A DNA stretch of 64,000 nt from UBA695 sp042691655 (GCA_042691655.1 CP170506.1:2914001-2978000), one strand, 5' to 3'; shown: positions 45,260 to 54,163, numbered from the stretch's first letter. Numbers and translations: made by a program. Notes: a model not told the origin generated them from the sequence alone.

Positions 45260-48200
45260 TTAGGGATTGAAGGCTTCGTTGGCGACCGTGCGCCACTGGT
45301 AGTAGTTATCGAGACTGTCCGCCGAGGTATTGGTGGTGTAGTCGGGAATGCTAACGTTCGAGGGATCGAGGTAGCGTTCCACCGTAGTGGAGCCCTGATA
45401 CTCCGCCGTCACACTCCCGGTAGCTTCGGTCCAAGTATCCTGGCGGGCCGAGGTGGGGTTCTTAAGCGCCTGCACTTTGAAGTGGACCGTGTAGGTATTT
45501 GATTTCGTGGTCAGGCGCGGGTAGATATCCGAGTAAGGCCGCTCGCGCACATTGTCGCCCACCAGCGCAAAGTCGTCACCGTACCAAATCGCGTCGAACG
45601 TCGAGGCATCGCTCCACGTATACCCTTGCGGTACCAGGTAGATGTCGCAAATTTCCGACGGGGACTTGTATAGTTCCCACAAGCTGAACTTGCTCTCACA
45701 TTGCAACAGCGTCTGATCGAGATCGATTGGTAGGCGCGATACTTTTGACTGGATCGCGTTGGTACTATTAGCGTTGGAACTGGAAGGCTCTTCTTTGTAG
45801 TAAGTGTGATAATCATAGCTGGCTTGTGCGGCAGCCGCAGCCTTTGGCACCCGCGCGATCAACTCCGATCCCAGCACCGCCCGCAGCCCCGTGCTGCGCT
45901 TGATATAGGTGAACGGCACGATCTGATAGTTCAGATTGATCTTCCCCGCCGTGGAGAATGGCTCGCTAATCGCGTAGGGCTCCACCACGGGCATTGTGAA
46001 GAGATCGAGCAACAGGTGATCCTTGGGCCCACTGGGATCGTAGTACCGGTTCTGCTGCGGCCGGAATAAAAGGGTACGCCACGAGATATTCTCCTTCACC
46101 CCCGTGGGCAGAGAGCCGAACATCACAGGGGAGTTGATGATCCGGTTGGCAGTAAAGTAGCTCGACAGGCTGAACGCAGTACCGCTGATCTGCGATTCGC
46201 GGTTGTAATAAGGGCGATTGACGGACGTGCTGCCAGCATCGAAAAAGATGTTTCCCTCATCGGGTTTGTTTGCATAAGCCCCATCGGGCTCAGCGGGCAA
46301 CCCAGTATCCCAGTCCCACGTAGTTTGCTTTTTGCTATCCATGCCGGATGGGACCTTGGGAACGAGCTGCCACGAGTAGCCGGCACCGTTGACCAATTTT
46401 CCCGAGTTATCGACCCCCGCGGTGGCAAGCGCGGAGAAATTGTCTTTGAAAATGTTGCCCAGCTTATAGCTTGAATTGTTGTAGTTCGGGCCGAGATCGA
46501 ACGGCGAGGCGGAGCCGCCGGAAACATCCACGTTTTCCAATCCCGCAACCACCCGGTAATCTCCATCCCGGACAACCATCGTCCGAACGACATCGGAAAG
46601 CGCGGGCTGTGCCATGGCGGTCACCAACGGAACGGAAGTCGTCACGGAATAGTTCCATGTGCCGCTGACAGGCTTGTCAGAACGGATCACGCAACCGGGA
46701 GCCAGGTTCGGCGCGGAGGTATATCCATCCACTGAGTAATACTTCGCCCAGCCGATGCGCTTATCAAAGCCCCACCAGTCCGCCGGTTTGTTGCTGATGT
46801 AGGCTGTATTGGTGAAGTAAGTACCAGCGAGCCCATTCTGCGGCAGATCCGGCACGGGGATCGTCGCGCTGGGAAAAGTGACGTTGAAGGTCTGGTAGTT
46901 CGCGTTCGAACCAGTCTGGGCCACCCTAAGGGCCGCGGTAAAACCGCCCCCCAGCAAGGTGGTCGAGGTGGTACCCGAGGCACTTACGGTGAATGGATTG
47001 CTGACGTAGCGGTATGGCCCGCTGACCGATCCGGACGGCGAGACGCCGCTCCAGCCATTGTAGCGCTGGTTCACCCCGTTGTTGGTATTGTTGAGCAGGT
47101 AGCGAAACCCAAGCAGGCCGCCCGTGGACTGAATGGCGTTAAAGCGGGGCGTCATCGCCATCATCGCGCCGTTGCCGTTCTGCGCCGCCCCGGTGCTTCC
47201 TGTCGGAGTGCGGTCAGGAAAAGGAGTCTGCCCGGCAATGGAAACACCGTTGATGCCCGCCACATTGATCCCGAAAATGCTAGCCCCGGAAAAGGTCATG
47301 TCCATCGTATCGAATCCCATCATCGGGGCCGAGAGTTCAAAAAGAAGCATGGCCTGGAGCCGCTTTTGCCCTTGGGAGAGCGGGGTGAGGGTTCCGCCGT
47401 ACTCGGTGGCCAGCGTGGGATTGGACGGGAAGGCCGTGGCGCTACCCGAGGAAGCAGCGGTAACAGTAGAGCCCGAGGTATCCACGATGGAGCCGTCGGA
47501 AGCCCGCAGCAATTGTTCTTCAGGCAGGTTGCTCACATAGGCCGCACTCTCGGACGAACCGTAGACGGGCGAGACTTTTTTGGCGAACCCCGAAGGCGTT
47601 ACCGGCGACTGGTAATCCGGGCCGTTTCCATCGGCAGTGCAGATAATTTGGATGCCGATTTCGGAAATCGTGGGCAGCCGCCCCAGCCCATGGGTGGTCA
47701 CGCCATTTTCAACAATTTTGAGCGGAACCACCTGCCCCTTGCCGCCGGTCAACCCCGTGGGCGTGGAGGTATAGCGAACAAACGAGGAGTTCGTGCTCGA
47801 AACGCTGTGGTCAGAAAGATTGGTACACCGGATGTAGTCGATCATCTCGGTTAGGATTTGGTCCCACTCGTGGGAAGAGCTGTATTTGCTGGCAAAGTTG
47901 CCGCCAAAACCGGGGATCTCCTTCGCGCCCAGCCGCAGGAGGTATTTATAAATATCCTGGTTGCGGGAAATCTGGTCGTAATCCTCCGTGGCGCTGCGGG
48001 GGTTCTGGCGCTGGATGTAGTAGATGAGCGGATTGGTGCTCGTGCCGGTGGTCGAGCAGAACGCGGCGAGGCGGTCGTAGCTGGTGCGGTAGTTGGAGCC
48101 CGTCTGGGAGCTGACGGGCCACATGCAAACGCGGGGCGTGCCAAAGAGTGTGACCTCGGGGCCCCGGCTGTGAGCTGTGAGGAAGAATTTCCCCGATTCC

Positions 48201-49423
48201 AGTTGCTGCCGGGGATTGACCGTGGTGCCATCCGCTCCGCCGCCCGTCAGCGTGGCGTTGCGCTGCGGATCGTAGAGCAGTTCCCCCAGCGAAGTGTAAA
48301 GGCGGTCCTTTTTGGAAACACCGCCATTGATGGAGCCAGGGGCCATATTGGTGGTCAGGGACGCCCCGCCCTGGGAGGTGTTGTCATCAGCGTAGTAGGG
48401 CAACATCTTTGACAACGCCGACGGGGTAGAGCTTGGCGGCGGCTGCGAAGACGAGTAGTTACTGATCACCGTCGGGTAGCCAGTGGTGGCCACGTCGAGC
48501 GCATGGAGGATGCCGTATAAATCCGTGGTGGCGGGGTGGCCCGGGTAGCGCTGGAATTCTCCCTTCACCGGCTGGTCTTCCGAGAAAAGCAGGCGCTCCT
48601 CCCATATTTTAAAGCGCGGCGTATCCCATGGAGCGGGAAGCAAGCTGCCGTTGCGCGAACTGAAACTCCCCGCGGCCGTGTTAATGTTGACCTTGGCGCA
48701 TTCGTCATCAGTCCAGAAGGCAATGCGTCCCACGATCGGGTTGGAAGAGGAGGCGTCTGGCACGCTCACTGCGCCGGTGCCGCTGGCGGTGGGGACGGAA
48801 ATTTTGCCATCCTGCAACACATAGAGCCACCGCACCGGCATCGGCACGGGTTGACGCGTCGTGGCTCCCGGCACGGTGCCGCTGAGCGAAAACCCGGGCA
48901 TGGTGCTCGTCACAATCGGAGCCGCAACGGTACCGGGGTTGGCCGGATCGCGCGGATCGAGAACGGGATAGACGCTGTAATTAGTAGTGCCGCTGGAAAT
49001 CGTCACGGGAGCGTTGAGGTCCGTCCACAGCGCGTGGGACCCGCTCCAGTCCGTCGGGGGCAGATCATTCTGCAACACGCTCGGGTCGGCGCCCGTCGTC
49101 ACCATGCTGGAGGCGGAGTAGAGGCGGAAGATGCGCTTTAGGCTCCCGGTATTATCGAATACCCGGACCGCGCCGGGCTGCGACGCCCACGCATACGTTC
49201 CGCTGCCCAGCGTCGTGGCCTCGTTGATCTGCGCCTGAACGAGATTGACCGCCGTATCAGCCAACTGCCGCGCCGACGCCGAGGCATAGTAGTTGGCTGA
49301 CGCCGTGCGCTCACCGCCCGCACGGACCAGGAAGCCGACGACGATCCCGGTGACCAGGACCAGCAGCGAAAGGACGAGCACCAGGGCCATACCCCGGCGA
49401 CTAGCGATAGGTAGAGTTTTCAT
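45260..49423 (-). CDS. Verru_Chthon cassette protein A (giant GspK-like pseudopilin)
   Basis: A 1,387-residue exported protein. The N-terminus ASRRGMALVLVLSLLVLVTG is a type IV pilin-like leader and helix. Like GspK it lacks the Glu5 that the other pilin-like proteins have (Leu is at position 5). Then comes GERTASANYYASASARQLADTAVNLVQAQI, as in the TIGR02600 family (Verru_Chthon cassette protein A). The rest is a long Ser/Thr/Gly/Asn-rich beta region typical of a large extracytoplasmic domain. The start at 49,423 overlaps the D stop by four bases; longer frames run into D. Its function is not described. Confidence 0.82.
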   Translation of the reverse strand: MKTLPIASRRGMALVLVLSLLVLVTGIVVGFLVRAGGERTASANYYASASARQLADTAVNLVQAQINEATTLGSGTYAWASQPGAVRVFDNTGSLKRIFRLYSASSMVTTGADPSVLQNDLPPTDWSGSHALWTDLNAPVTISSGTTNYSVYPVLDPRDPANPGTVAAPIVTSTMPGFSLSGTVPGATTRQPVPMPVRWLYVLQDGKISVPTASGTGAVSVPDASSSNPIVGRIAFWTDDECAKVNINTAAGSFSSRNGSLLPAPWDTPRFKIWEERLLFSEDQPVKGEFQRYPGHPATTDLYGILHALDVATTGYPTVISNYSSSQPPPSSTPSALSKMLPYYADDNTSQGGASLTTNMAPGSINGGVSKKDRLYTSLGELLYDPQRNATLTGGGADGTTVNPRQQLESGKFFLTAHSRGPEVTLFGTPRVCMWPVSSQTGSNYRTSYDRLAAFCSTTGTSTNPLIYYIQRQNPRSATEDYDQISRNQDIYKYLLRLGAKEIPGFGGNFASKYSSSHEWDQILTEMIDYIRCTNLSDHSVSSTNSSFVRYTSTPTGLTGGKGQVVPLKIVENGVTTHGLGRLPTISEIGIQIICTADGNGPDYQSPVTPSGFAKKVSPVYGSSESAAYVSNLPEEQLLRASDGSIVDTSGSTVTAASSGSATAFPSNPTLATEYGGTLTPLSQGQKRLQAMLLFELSAPMMGFDTMDMTFSGASIFGINVAGINGVSIAGQTPFPDRTPTGSTGAAQNGNGAMMAMTPRFNAIQSTGGLLGFRYLLNNTNNGVNQRYNGWSGVSPSGSVSGPYRYVSNPFTVSASGTTSTTLLGGGFTAALRVAQTGSNANYQTFNVTFPSATIPVPDLPQNGLAGTYFTNTAYISNKPADWWGFDKRIGWAKYYSVDGYTSAPNLAPGCVIRSDKPVSGTWNYSVTTSVPLVTAMAQPALSDVVRTMVVRDGDYRVVAGLENVDVSGGSASPFDLGPNYNNSSYKLGNIFKDNFSALATAGVDNSGKLVNGAGYSWQLVPKVPSGMDSKKQTTWDWDTGLPAEPDGAYANKPDEGNIFFDAGSTSVNRPYYNRESQISGTAFSLSSYFTANRIINSPVMFGSLPTGVKENISWRTLLFRPQQNRYYDPSGPKDHLLLDLFTMPVVEPYAISEPFSTAGKINLNYQIVPFTYIKRSTGLRAVLGSELIARVPKAAAAAQASYDYHTYYKEEPSSSNANSTNAIQSKVSRLPIDLDQTLLQCESKFSLWELYKSPSEICDIYLVPQGYTWSDASTFDAIWYGDDFALVGDNVRERPYSDIYPRLTTKSNTYTVHFKVQALKNPTSARQDTWTEATGSVTAEYQGSTTVERYLDPSNVSIPDYTTNTSADSLDNYYQWRTVANEAFNP

Positions 49424-50025
49424 GGCCGGTAGGCGAATGCCGCCGCGGTTAGGGGGTTGACTTGAATAGTGGCGTAGTTGCTGGGCAGGGTGCCGCTTGA
49501 GGCCGCACGGGAAGGGATCACCGTAAAACAAAAATTTTTCATGGTAATGGCAGGGAGGATGATTCCCGCCGGGCGGATTTGGAACGAAGCGTATTGAGCG
49601 GACCCGCCCTGAATGCTCATCGACCCCGTGGTGAGCGGCTCGGCAAAGGACTGCAAAAATGCCGGGGAAACCGAGGTATTATCGGAAACTACCGTCCCGA
49701 GCGGCAGCACCGCCAGAGCGCGAAGCGCCCCCATGGCACCGGACCGATTGATACCCCAGATTTGCACGGCACTGTAACCCGAGGCGGAATATTTCGGGAG
49801 ATTCACAAAGCGCACCTCCACGGTGGAATTGGATGAAGCGGCGATCTGCCGGGCAAGGTTGATCTGGTCTCCCACCAGTTGCCCCGCGCGGGAGAGATTG
49901 CCGGAATCCATCATTCCCCGCAGCGACGGCACCATAATGACCATCAGCGACGCGGCAATGGCGATGACCACGAGCAATTCGATCAGCGTGTAAGCCACGC
50001 GAAGATGGGAGCCGGTGCGTTTCAT
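49420..50025 (-). CDS. Verru_Chthon cassette protein D (GspH-like pseudopilin)
   Basis: A 201-residue pilin-like protein beginning MKRTGSHLRVAYTLIELLVV. The prepilin motif is A|YTLIE: the cleavage-site residue is Ala rather than the usual Gly, with Glu5 kept. After the helix comes LSRAGQLVGDQINLARQIAASSNSTVEVRF, the pattern of GspH/FimT minor pseudopilins, matching TIGR02596 (cassette protein D). It overlaps protein C upstream and protein A downstream by four bases each, a strongly coupled set. Confidence 0.85.
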   Translation of the reverse strand: MKRTGSHLRVAYTLIELLVVIAIAASLMVIMVPSLRGMMDSGNLSRAGQLVGDQINLARQIAASSNSTVEVRFVNLPKYSASGYSAVQIWGINRSGAMGALRALAVLPLGTVVSDNTSVSPAFLQSFAEPLTTGSMSIQGGSAQYASFQIRPAGIILPAITMKNFCFTVIPSRAASSGTLPSNYATIQVNPLTAAAFAYRP

Positions 50026-51041
50026 TGGGCCGAGTCGCTCCATTTGGATTCCTTCAACGGCACCGCCGTGGTGAAAATCTGGTAGGCTATGTGGCTCTGG
50101 ATGAGGCTGGATTCCATCCCCTTCAGATCCGCATCGTACTGGGTCACATCCGTGAATCTGCCGCTCAACGCGGCCTCAATGGCGGCAGGCTGGGTGTTGG
50201 AATGGGTGTCGATCCGTTGCGCCGCAGCCTCGCTGATCATCACCATGGTGATCTGCACCACAGGCGGCAATTGGTTGGCGGTAATCGGCTGAGGGGTGTC
50301 GGTGGCATTGGAGCGCGAATCGTAAGCATACGCGTTGTTGCTGCCCGTGAGCCGGGTGCCCGTCGTATCGTCCACTTTGGAGACGCGGGGCCAAAAAAGC
50401 AGCGCGATGACATTGTCCGCCAGCGGGGAGACCCAAGAACCGCTGGTCACGGGGCTGCCCCCGGCGTTGATAATATCGGCGATCCACCCCTGGCTGCCGC
50501 TCGTGTAGAAATTATTAAACACCGCGCGGTTCTCGGTCGGCTGAAAGCCCTGCATCAGCCGGTAACGAAAGCGCGAACCGGTTTCCGTCGAGGCCCGGAA
50601 CGACTGGTTATCCCCATACTGGACGAAGAAACTACAGGCGTTGAGCAAGCCGCTCACCGAGCGAAGGCTGGAGCTGCCCGAATAGGTTTCGGGAGCCATG
50701 AGGTAGACTTCCTGCCCGTAGCCGCTCTCCTGCTGATTCTGCCGAATGACGAACTGGAGATCCGACTGCCGCAAGTAGACCGTGGGGTTCAGGGGATCGT
50801 CGTAGGCCCAGAACGTATTGAGCGTGGCCTTGGAAAGGCGCTGATTGAGGAGGTTGAATCCCAGCCTGGCCGCCGCGAACGCATCGATCTTCGATGACGT
50901 GCTGCTGGTGGTCTTCATGACAGAGCTGGTGATTTGGGAAATGATGCCCACCAAGAGGACGGAAACGGCCATGGAAATCAGCAACTCGAGCAACGTGAAT
51001 CCCCGCCGGAATACCTTGGGATGGCGATGAAGGGGACGCAT
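50022..51041 (-). CDS. Verru_Chthon cassette protein C (GspJ-like pseudopilin)
   Basis: A 339-residue pilin-like protein. The prepilin site G|FTLLE is in VFRRGFTLLELLISMAVSV. SSKIDAFAAARLGFNLLNQRLSKATL follows, as in GspJ/PilW-type minor pilins and TIGR02599 (cassette protein C). The remainder is a beta-rich soluble domain. It should be processed by a prepilin peptidase and held in the inner membrane, or built into a short pseudopilus. It lies 30 bases after protein B. Confidence 0.85.
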   Translation of the reverse strand: MRPLHRHPKVFRRGFTLLELLISMAVSVLLVGIISQITSSVMKTTSSTSSKIDAFAAARLGFNLLNQRLSKATLNTFWAYDDPLNPTVYLRQSDLQFVIRQNQQESGYGQEVYLMAPETYSGSSSLRSVSGLLNACSFFVQYGDNQSFRASTETGSRFRYRLMQGFQPTENRAVFNNFYTSGSQGWIADIINAGGSPVTSGSWVSPLADNVIALLFWPRVSKVDDTTGTRLTGSNNAYAYDSRSNATDTPQPITANQLPPVVQITMVMISEAAAQRIDTHSNTQPAAIEAALSGRFTDVTQYDADLKGMESSLIQSHIAYQIFTTAVPLKESKWSDSAQ

Positions 51042-51071
51042 AGGGGGGGGAGGGATGGAGTGCAGTCCCTG

Positions 51072-51575
51072 TCAGTTGGACTTCTGCTTGGCGGCGAAAA
51101 GAGAGAAAGTGGTTTGTTTGCGGTTAGCCACGGGAGCCTGAAGGGGATAGGAAAGCACAACTGTAATGTTGCGGGCATTGACGGATTGGAACGTAAAGTC
51201 CCCGTCCAGTTTCGAGTAACTGCCGTCCCCTACCGCGAACGTGGCTTCGTAATAGGCGTTGGCGGAAGTCGAACCCGCAACCATCATGCCTTCCCGGGTG
51301 TAGAAATATTTCACATTGTCGAGGCTATCGATGCGAATTGTCGAGTCATCGCCCCCCGACTTGAAGGAGATCTGTTGCAATTCCCCCCGAAGTTCCCGGC
51401 AGATGTTGGCCTTGGCGGCCTGCACCATCGCCTCTTGCACAGATTCCAGCCCCACCGGCAGTGAACCAACAACGGCGAGGAGCGAAAACGACACGATCCC
51501 AATGGCCAGGACAAGCTCCACGAGGGTAAACCCGTGGAGGCTATGCCGATAGGATTGAGAGGGTGCCGTTTTCAT
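51072..51575 (-). CDS. Verru_Chthon cassette protein B (GspI-like pseudopilin)
   Basis: A 167-residue pilin-like protein from the ATG at 51,575 (an in-frame TTG at 51,596 would add seven residues). The prepilin site G|FTLVE is in HSLHGFTLVELVLAIGIVSF. VGSLPVGLESVQEAMVQAAKANI follows, matching TIGR02598 (cassette protein B) and, in layout, GspI. It is the first pilin-like gene after the autotransporter-repeat gene. Confidence 0.85.
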   Translation of the reverse strand: MKTAPSQSYRHSLHGFTLVELVLAIGIVSFSLLAVVGSLPVGLESVQEAMVQAAKANICRELRGELQQISFKSGGDDSTIRIDSLDNVKYFYTREGMMVAGSTSANAYYEATFAVGDGSYSKLDGDFTFQSVNARNITVVLSYPLQAPVANRKQTTFSLFAAKQKSN

Positions 51576-51630
51576 ACGTTGATCGCCGTTTTCCAACTAT
51601 AGGTTACTAGTTCGGGAATGCTTGAAAAAA

Positions 51631-53808
51631 TTAGTCTCTGCGGCGGCGCGCCATTTGCGAGAAAACAAGCATTCCAACCCCGCCGATGAGGGAAGCCCAA
51701 GCACTCGGCTCAGGCACCACCGACAGAGTCACGTCGTTGTTATAGATATCGTTATCGCTGCTGGCCGTGTAGCTCAGGAGGTACTCCGTGCCGTTCACCG
51801 TGAATGTATAGTTAGAGTTCGAAGTGAGCGTGTAGGTAGAGTCGCTCGTGATGATCGAGGAAAAGTATCCCGTCGTCGTTCCGCTCCCGGTATTGTCAAT
51901 AAGGGTGATTGTCGAGCCCAGCGTCAAGCCGCTCAGCGTGCTAAGATCCAGCGTTCCGGCAAGAGAGACGTTTCCGCTGACCTTAACCTGATCATGGGAA
52001 CTACCCGCCACTTCCGTCACCAGCGTGGCCGAGGAGGTCATGATGAAGTCGCCTCCGACCTTTGTAGTCCCAAAACTGTTGCCGGGCGAAAGAGTGCCGC
52101 TCAGCGTGAGGGTGCCCGTCACCGTGCTGTCGCCCTTGAGCACACCGCTGACGGAAGCGCCGCCATCAATGGTGCCGTCGGCATTCAACGTGGCACTCGC
52201 CGAGACCGAAAGCGCACTGGTGGATTTGGTAGTGCCGCTCAACGTAGTCGTGCCGCTAGCCACCGTCACACCGCTGGCGATATTGTAGCCGGAGAGCGTA
52301 CTATTGCCATAGAGCGTGGTGGCCCCCAGGTTGATGCCGCTGCCGTTAATCGTGGCGCTCGTGGCGCTCACCGTGTTCGTTACGGAACCCGAACCACTCA
52401 GGGTCTTGCCACTCTGGAGGCTCACCGCGCTGGTGATCGTGCCGTTATTCACGATGTTGGCATTGAATGCGGACGCCGAGGCCGTCGCCCCCGAATAGAC
52501 CGTCACATCATTATTGAAAGTAAGGCTGCCGGAGATCGTGCCGTAGTCACTGACAGCCCCGCCCACCGTGCCGGAGCCGATCAGCGCCGCAGTGCTGGAA
52601 ACATTGACCTCGCTACTTGTAAGCGCCCCAGTGAGGCTCAAGGTGCCGCCCGAGACCAAGGTCGCGCCGGTGTAGGTGCTGGTGCCGCTCATGGTCAGCG
52701 TACCGGCATTTTTCTTGGTTAAGCCGCCGTCGGCGGTACTGCCCAAAGTCGTATCATGGGTCAGGCCTTTGGCGATCGTGACGTTGTAGCCATTCGTGTC
52801 AATGATTGCCCCTCCAGCCTGTACAATCGCGTTGTTGATCGTGGTGCCGAGGAAGTCGGTAGTGTTCATAGCCGCAACCAAGGTACCCCCGTTGAAATTC
52901 ACCGTGCTGGAAGAAGCAGTGCCTCCGGCATAAATTTTACCGGTGGTAAGCGTGCCTCCGTTCAAATTGAGGATCCCCCCCGAGGTACTCGCACCGGAGC
53001 CAGTTCCAAAACGCAAACTGTTGGTGCCTGTCGTGACCGATCCGCTGTTAATCGTCAAAACAGCCGAGGTTGCCATATTTGTGGCGGCGTAATTTCCGAT
53101 TGCAATGGACGCGGCGCTCACCGTTCCACCATCGACTTCCAGCAAGCCGTTTACGGCAATCGATCCGGCTGCGGAAAGAAGGCCCCCTGAATTGACTTGC
53201 ACCTTCGTGGATAAAAGAGAGCCTGAATTCCCGTTGGAACCAATATAAATGGTTGCCGCATCACCTGTCTTAGTAGTTTTCACCGTTCCGCCATTTTCAA
53301 TAATTAATGTACCGGCGGCAGCACTGCCCGTCCCGGACCCAACAAGGTACAGACTGTAATTATTCGAAGAGGCATCCTCAATCGTGACGTTATTGCCAAT
53401 CGTTGCAGTCCCTCCCGCCACCACGCTTACAGTTAGGCTCGCAGAGGCGCTGGTATACAGCTTGGCGGCGCTCGCGGCGGTTAAGGTATAACCCGAAGCA
53501 CTAAAGGTGAGGCCGGATATGTTAGTGGTGCCCGAGGCTAGGGTGATGGTATAGGCCCCATCGCTTCCGGTAAACACCGCTGTGTTCGTTCCCGTCCAAG
53601 AAATGTCCGAGGTTCCATTATACCAGTTCGCCGTGGTGGAATCCCAGGTGCCGCTTCCGGCCGTGGCGGTGGCCGGGGTTCCCGTGGTGATATTAGCATC
53701 GGCATCCCAAGTGAGGGTGGCACCGAACACCGAGGGAACCAGAACAACTCCCTGCGAGGCAGCAGCCAAGGTGAAGACGCAGGCGGATTTACGTAATGAA
53801 GATTTCAT
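51631..53808 (-). CDS. Autotransporter-repeat (PATR) surface protein with PEP-CTERM tail
   Basis: A 725-residue exported protein. A signal peptide (CVFTLAAASQGVVLVPSVFGA) leads ATLTWDADANITTGTP and GSGTWDSTTANWYNG, the usual opening of this group. A long Ser/Thr/Gly beta-helix region follows, including a passenger-associated repeat (KKNAGTLTMSGTSTYTGATL). There is no C-terminal beta barrel. Instead it ends VVPEPSAWASLIGG, a hydrophobic stretch and ARRRRD, a full PEP-CTERM sorting signal that is normally cut by an exosortase. It is the first gene of the 17.6-kb minus-strand run and is likely exposed at the cell surface or in the matrix. Confidence 0.9.
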   Translation of the reverse strand: MKSSLRKSACVFTLAAASQGVVLVPSVFGATLTWDADANITTGTPATATAGSGTWDSTTANWYNGTSDISWTGTNTAVFTGSDGAYTITLASGTTNISGLTFSASGYTLTAASAAKLYTSASASLTVSVVAGGTATIGNNVTIEDASSNNYSLYLVGSGTGSAAAGTLIIENGGTVKTTKTGDAATIYIGSNGNSGSLLSTKVQVNSGGLLSAAGSIAVNGLLEVDGGTVSAASIAIGNYAATNMATSAVLTINSGSVTTGTNSLRFGTGSGASTSGGILNLNGGTLTTGKIYAGGTASSSTVNFNGGTLVAAMNTTDFLGTTINNAIVQAGGAIIDTNGYNVTIAKGLTHDTTLGSTADGGLTKKNAGTLTMSGTSTYTGATLVSGGTLSLTGALTSSEVNVSSTAALIGSGTVGGAVSDYGTISGSLTFNNDVTVYSGATASASAFNANIVNNGTITSAVSLQSGKTLSGSGSVTNTVSATSATINGSGINLGATTLYGNSTLSGYNIASGVTVASGTTTLSGTTKSTSALSVSASATLNADGTIDGGASVSGVLKGDSTVTGTLTLSGTLSPGNSFGTTKVGGDFIMTSSATLVTEVAGSSHDQVKVSGNVSLAGTLDLSTLSGLTLGSTITLIDNTGSGTTTGYFSSIITSDSTYTLTSNSNYTFTVNGTEYLLSYTASSDNDIYNNDVTLSVVPEPSAWASLIGGVGMLVFSQMARRRRD

Positions 53809-53877
53809 AACAGGGGATAACTATCTTTTTTACTTTGTGGGGATTGAGGTTTCAGGATTGGGTCCAACAACGGATTA

Positions 53878-54001
53878 GTTAACGCCCCCCTTTTAGCGTG
53901 GGTTGCGTCATAAAAAACCAATTACCAACCCTCCCGGAGGGGAGGGCCTTATGGGATGAACAGGAGGACGGGATTATAGCCATGGGGAGTTAGGCGTTAA
54001 C
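53878..54001. repeat. Spaced 9-base inverted repeat GTTAACGCC/GGCGTTAAC
   Basis: The arms are GTTAACGCC at 53,878-53,886 and its exact complement at 53,993-54,001, 106 bases apart. Each contains TTAACG, the half-site of the palindrome found near the second LacI gene at 56,689. They could be paired weak operators joined by looping, but chance cannot be excluded. Confidence 0.45.
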
Positions 54002-54096
54002 GGTGGGATTTAGATGGGGTTCGGGAGCTCTATGCCGAAGTGAACAGGAGCACTCTTGACGGCAATAAACACCTAAAACTTATTCTCGTCAACCGG

Positions 54097-54118
54097 AAAA
54101 TGACACCGGTGACATTTT
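54097..54118. promoter_or_regulatory. LacI-type operator candidate
   Basis: A 22-base near-perfect palindrome with core ATGACACCGGTGACAT centred on CG at 54,107-54,108. Twenty of the 22 positions are symmetric. Even-length, CG-centred palindromes are typical LacI/GalR family operators. It lies about 45-80 bases before the LacI gene start, so it could serve autoregulation, the divergent operon, or both. Confidence 0.6.
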
Positions 54119-54163
54119 ATGGAAATTTCCTCGCCTTCCCCACCCTTTTGAGCGAGAAATAGC

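Larger units (their letters stand above)
53809..54163. promoter_or_regulatory. Divergent control region between PATR operon and LacI gene
   Basis: This region contains two kinds of candidate operator (listed separately). It also holds a GC-rich dyad CCCTCC-CGGAGG-GGAGGG at 53,929-53,946 that could fold into a hairpin. No T tract follows the hairpin on the plus strand; on the minus strand T-rich sequence follows after about 10 bases. The layout, a LacI-type gene divergent from the operon with dyads between, is the usual one for local regulation of sugar-use genes. Confidence 0.6.

Noticed and set aside
44248..45270. A 340-codon plus-strand open frame rich in His, Gln and Glu
   Set aside because: It is the shadow of the MFS transporter gene; the unusual composition is what hydrophobic codons give when read in antisense.
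53929..53946. A GC-rich hairpin CCCTCC-CGGAGG-GGAGGG considered as an intrinsic terminator
   Set aside because: No gene ends nearby on either strand and there is no immediate T tract; it lies in a divergent promoter region.
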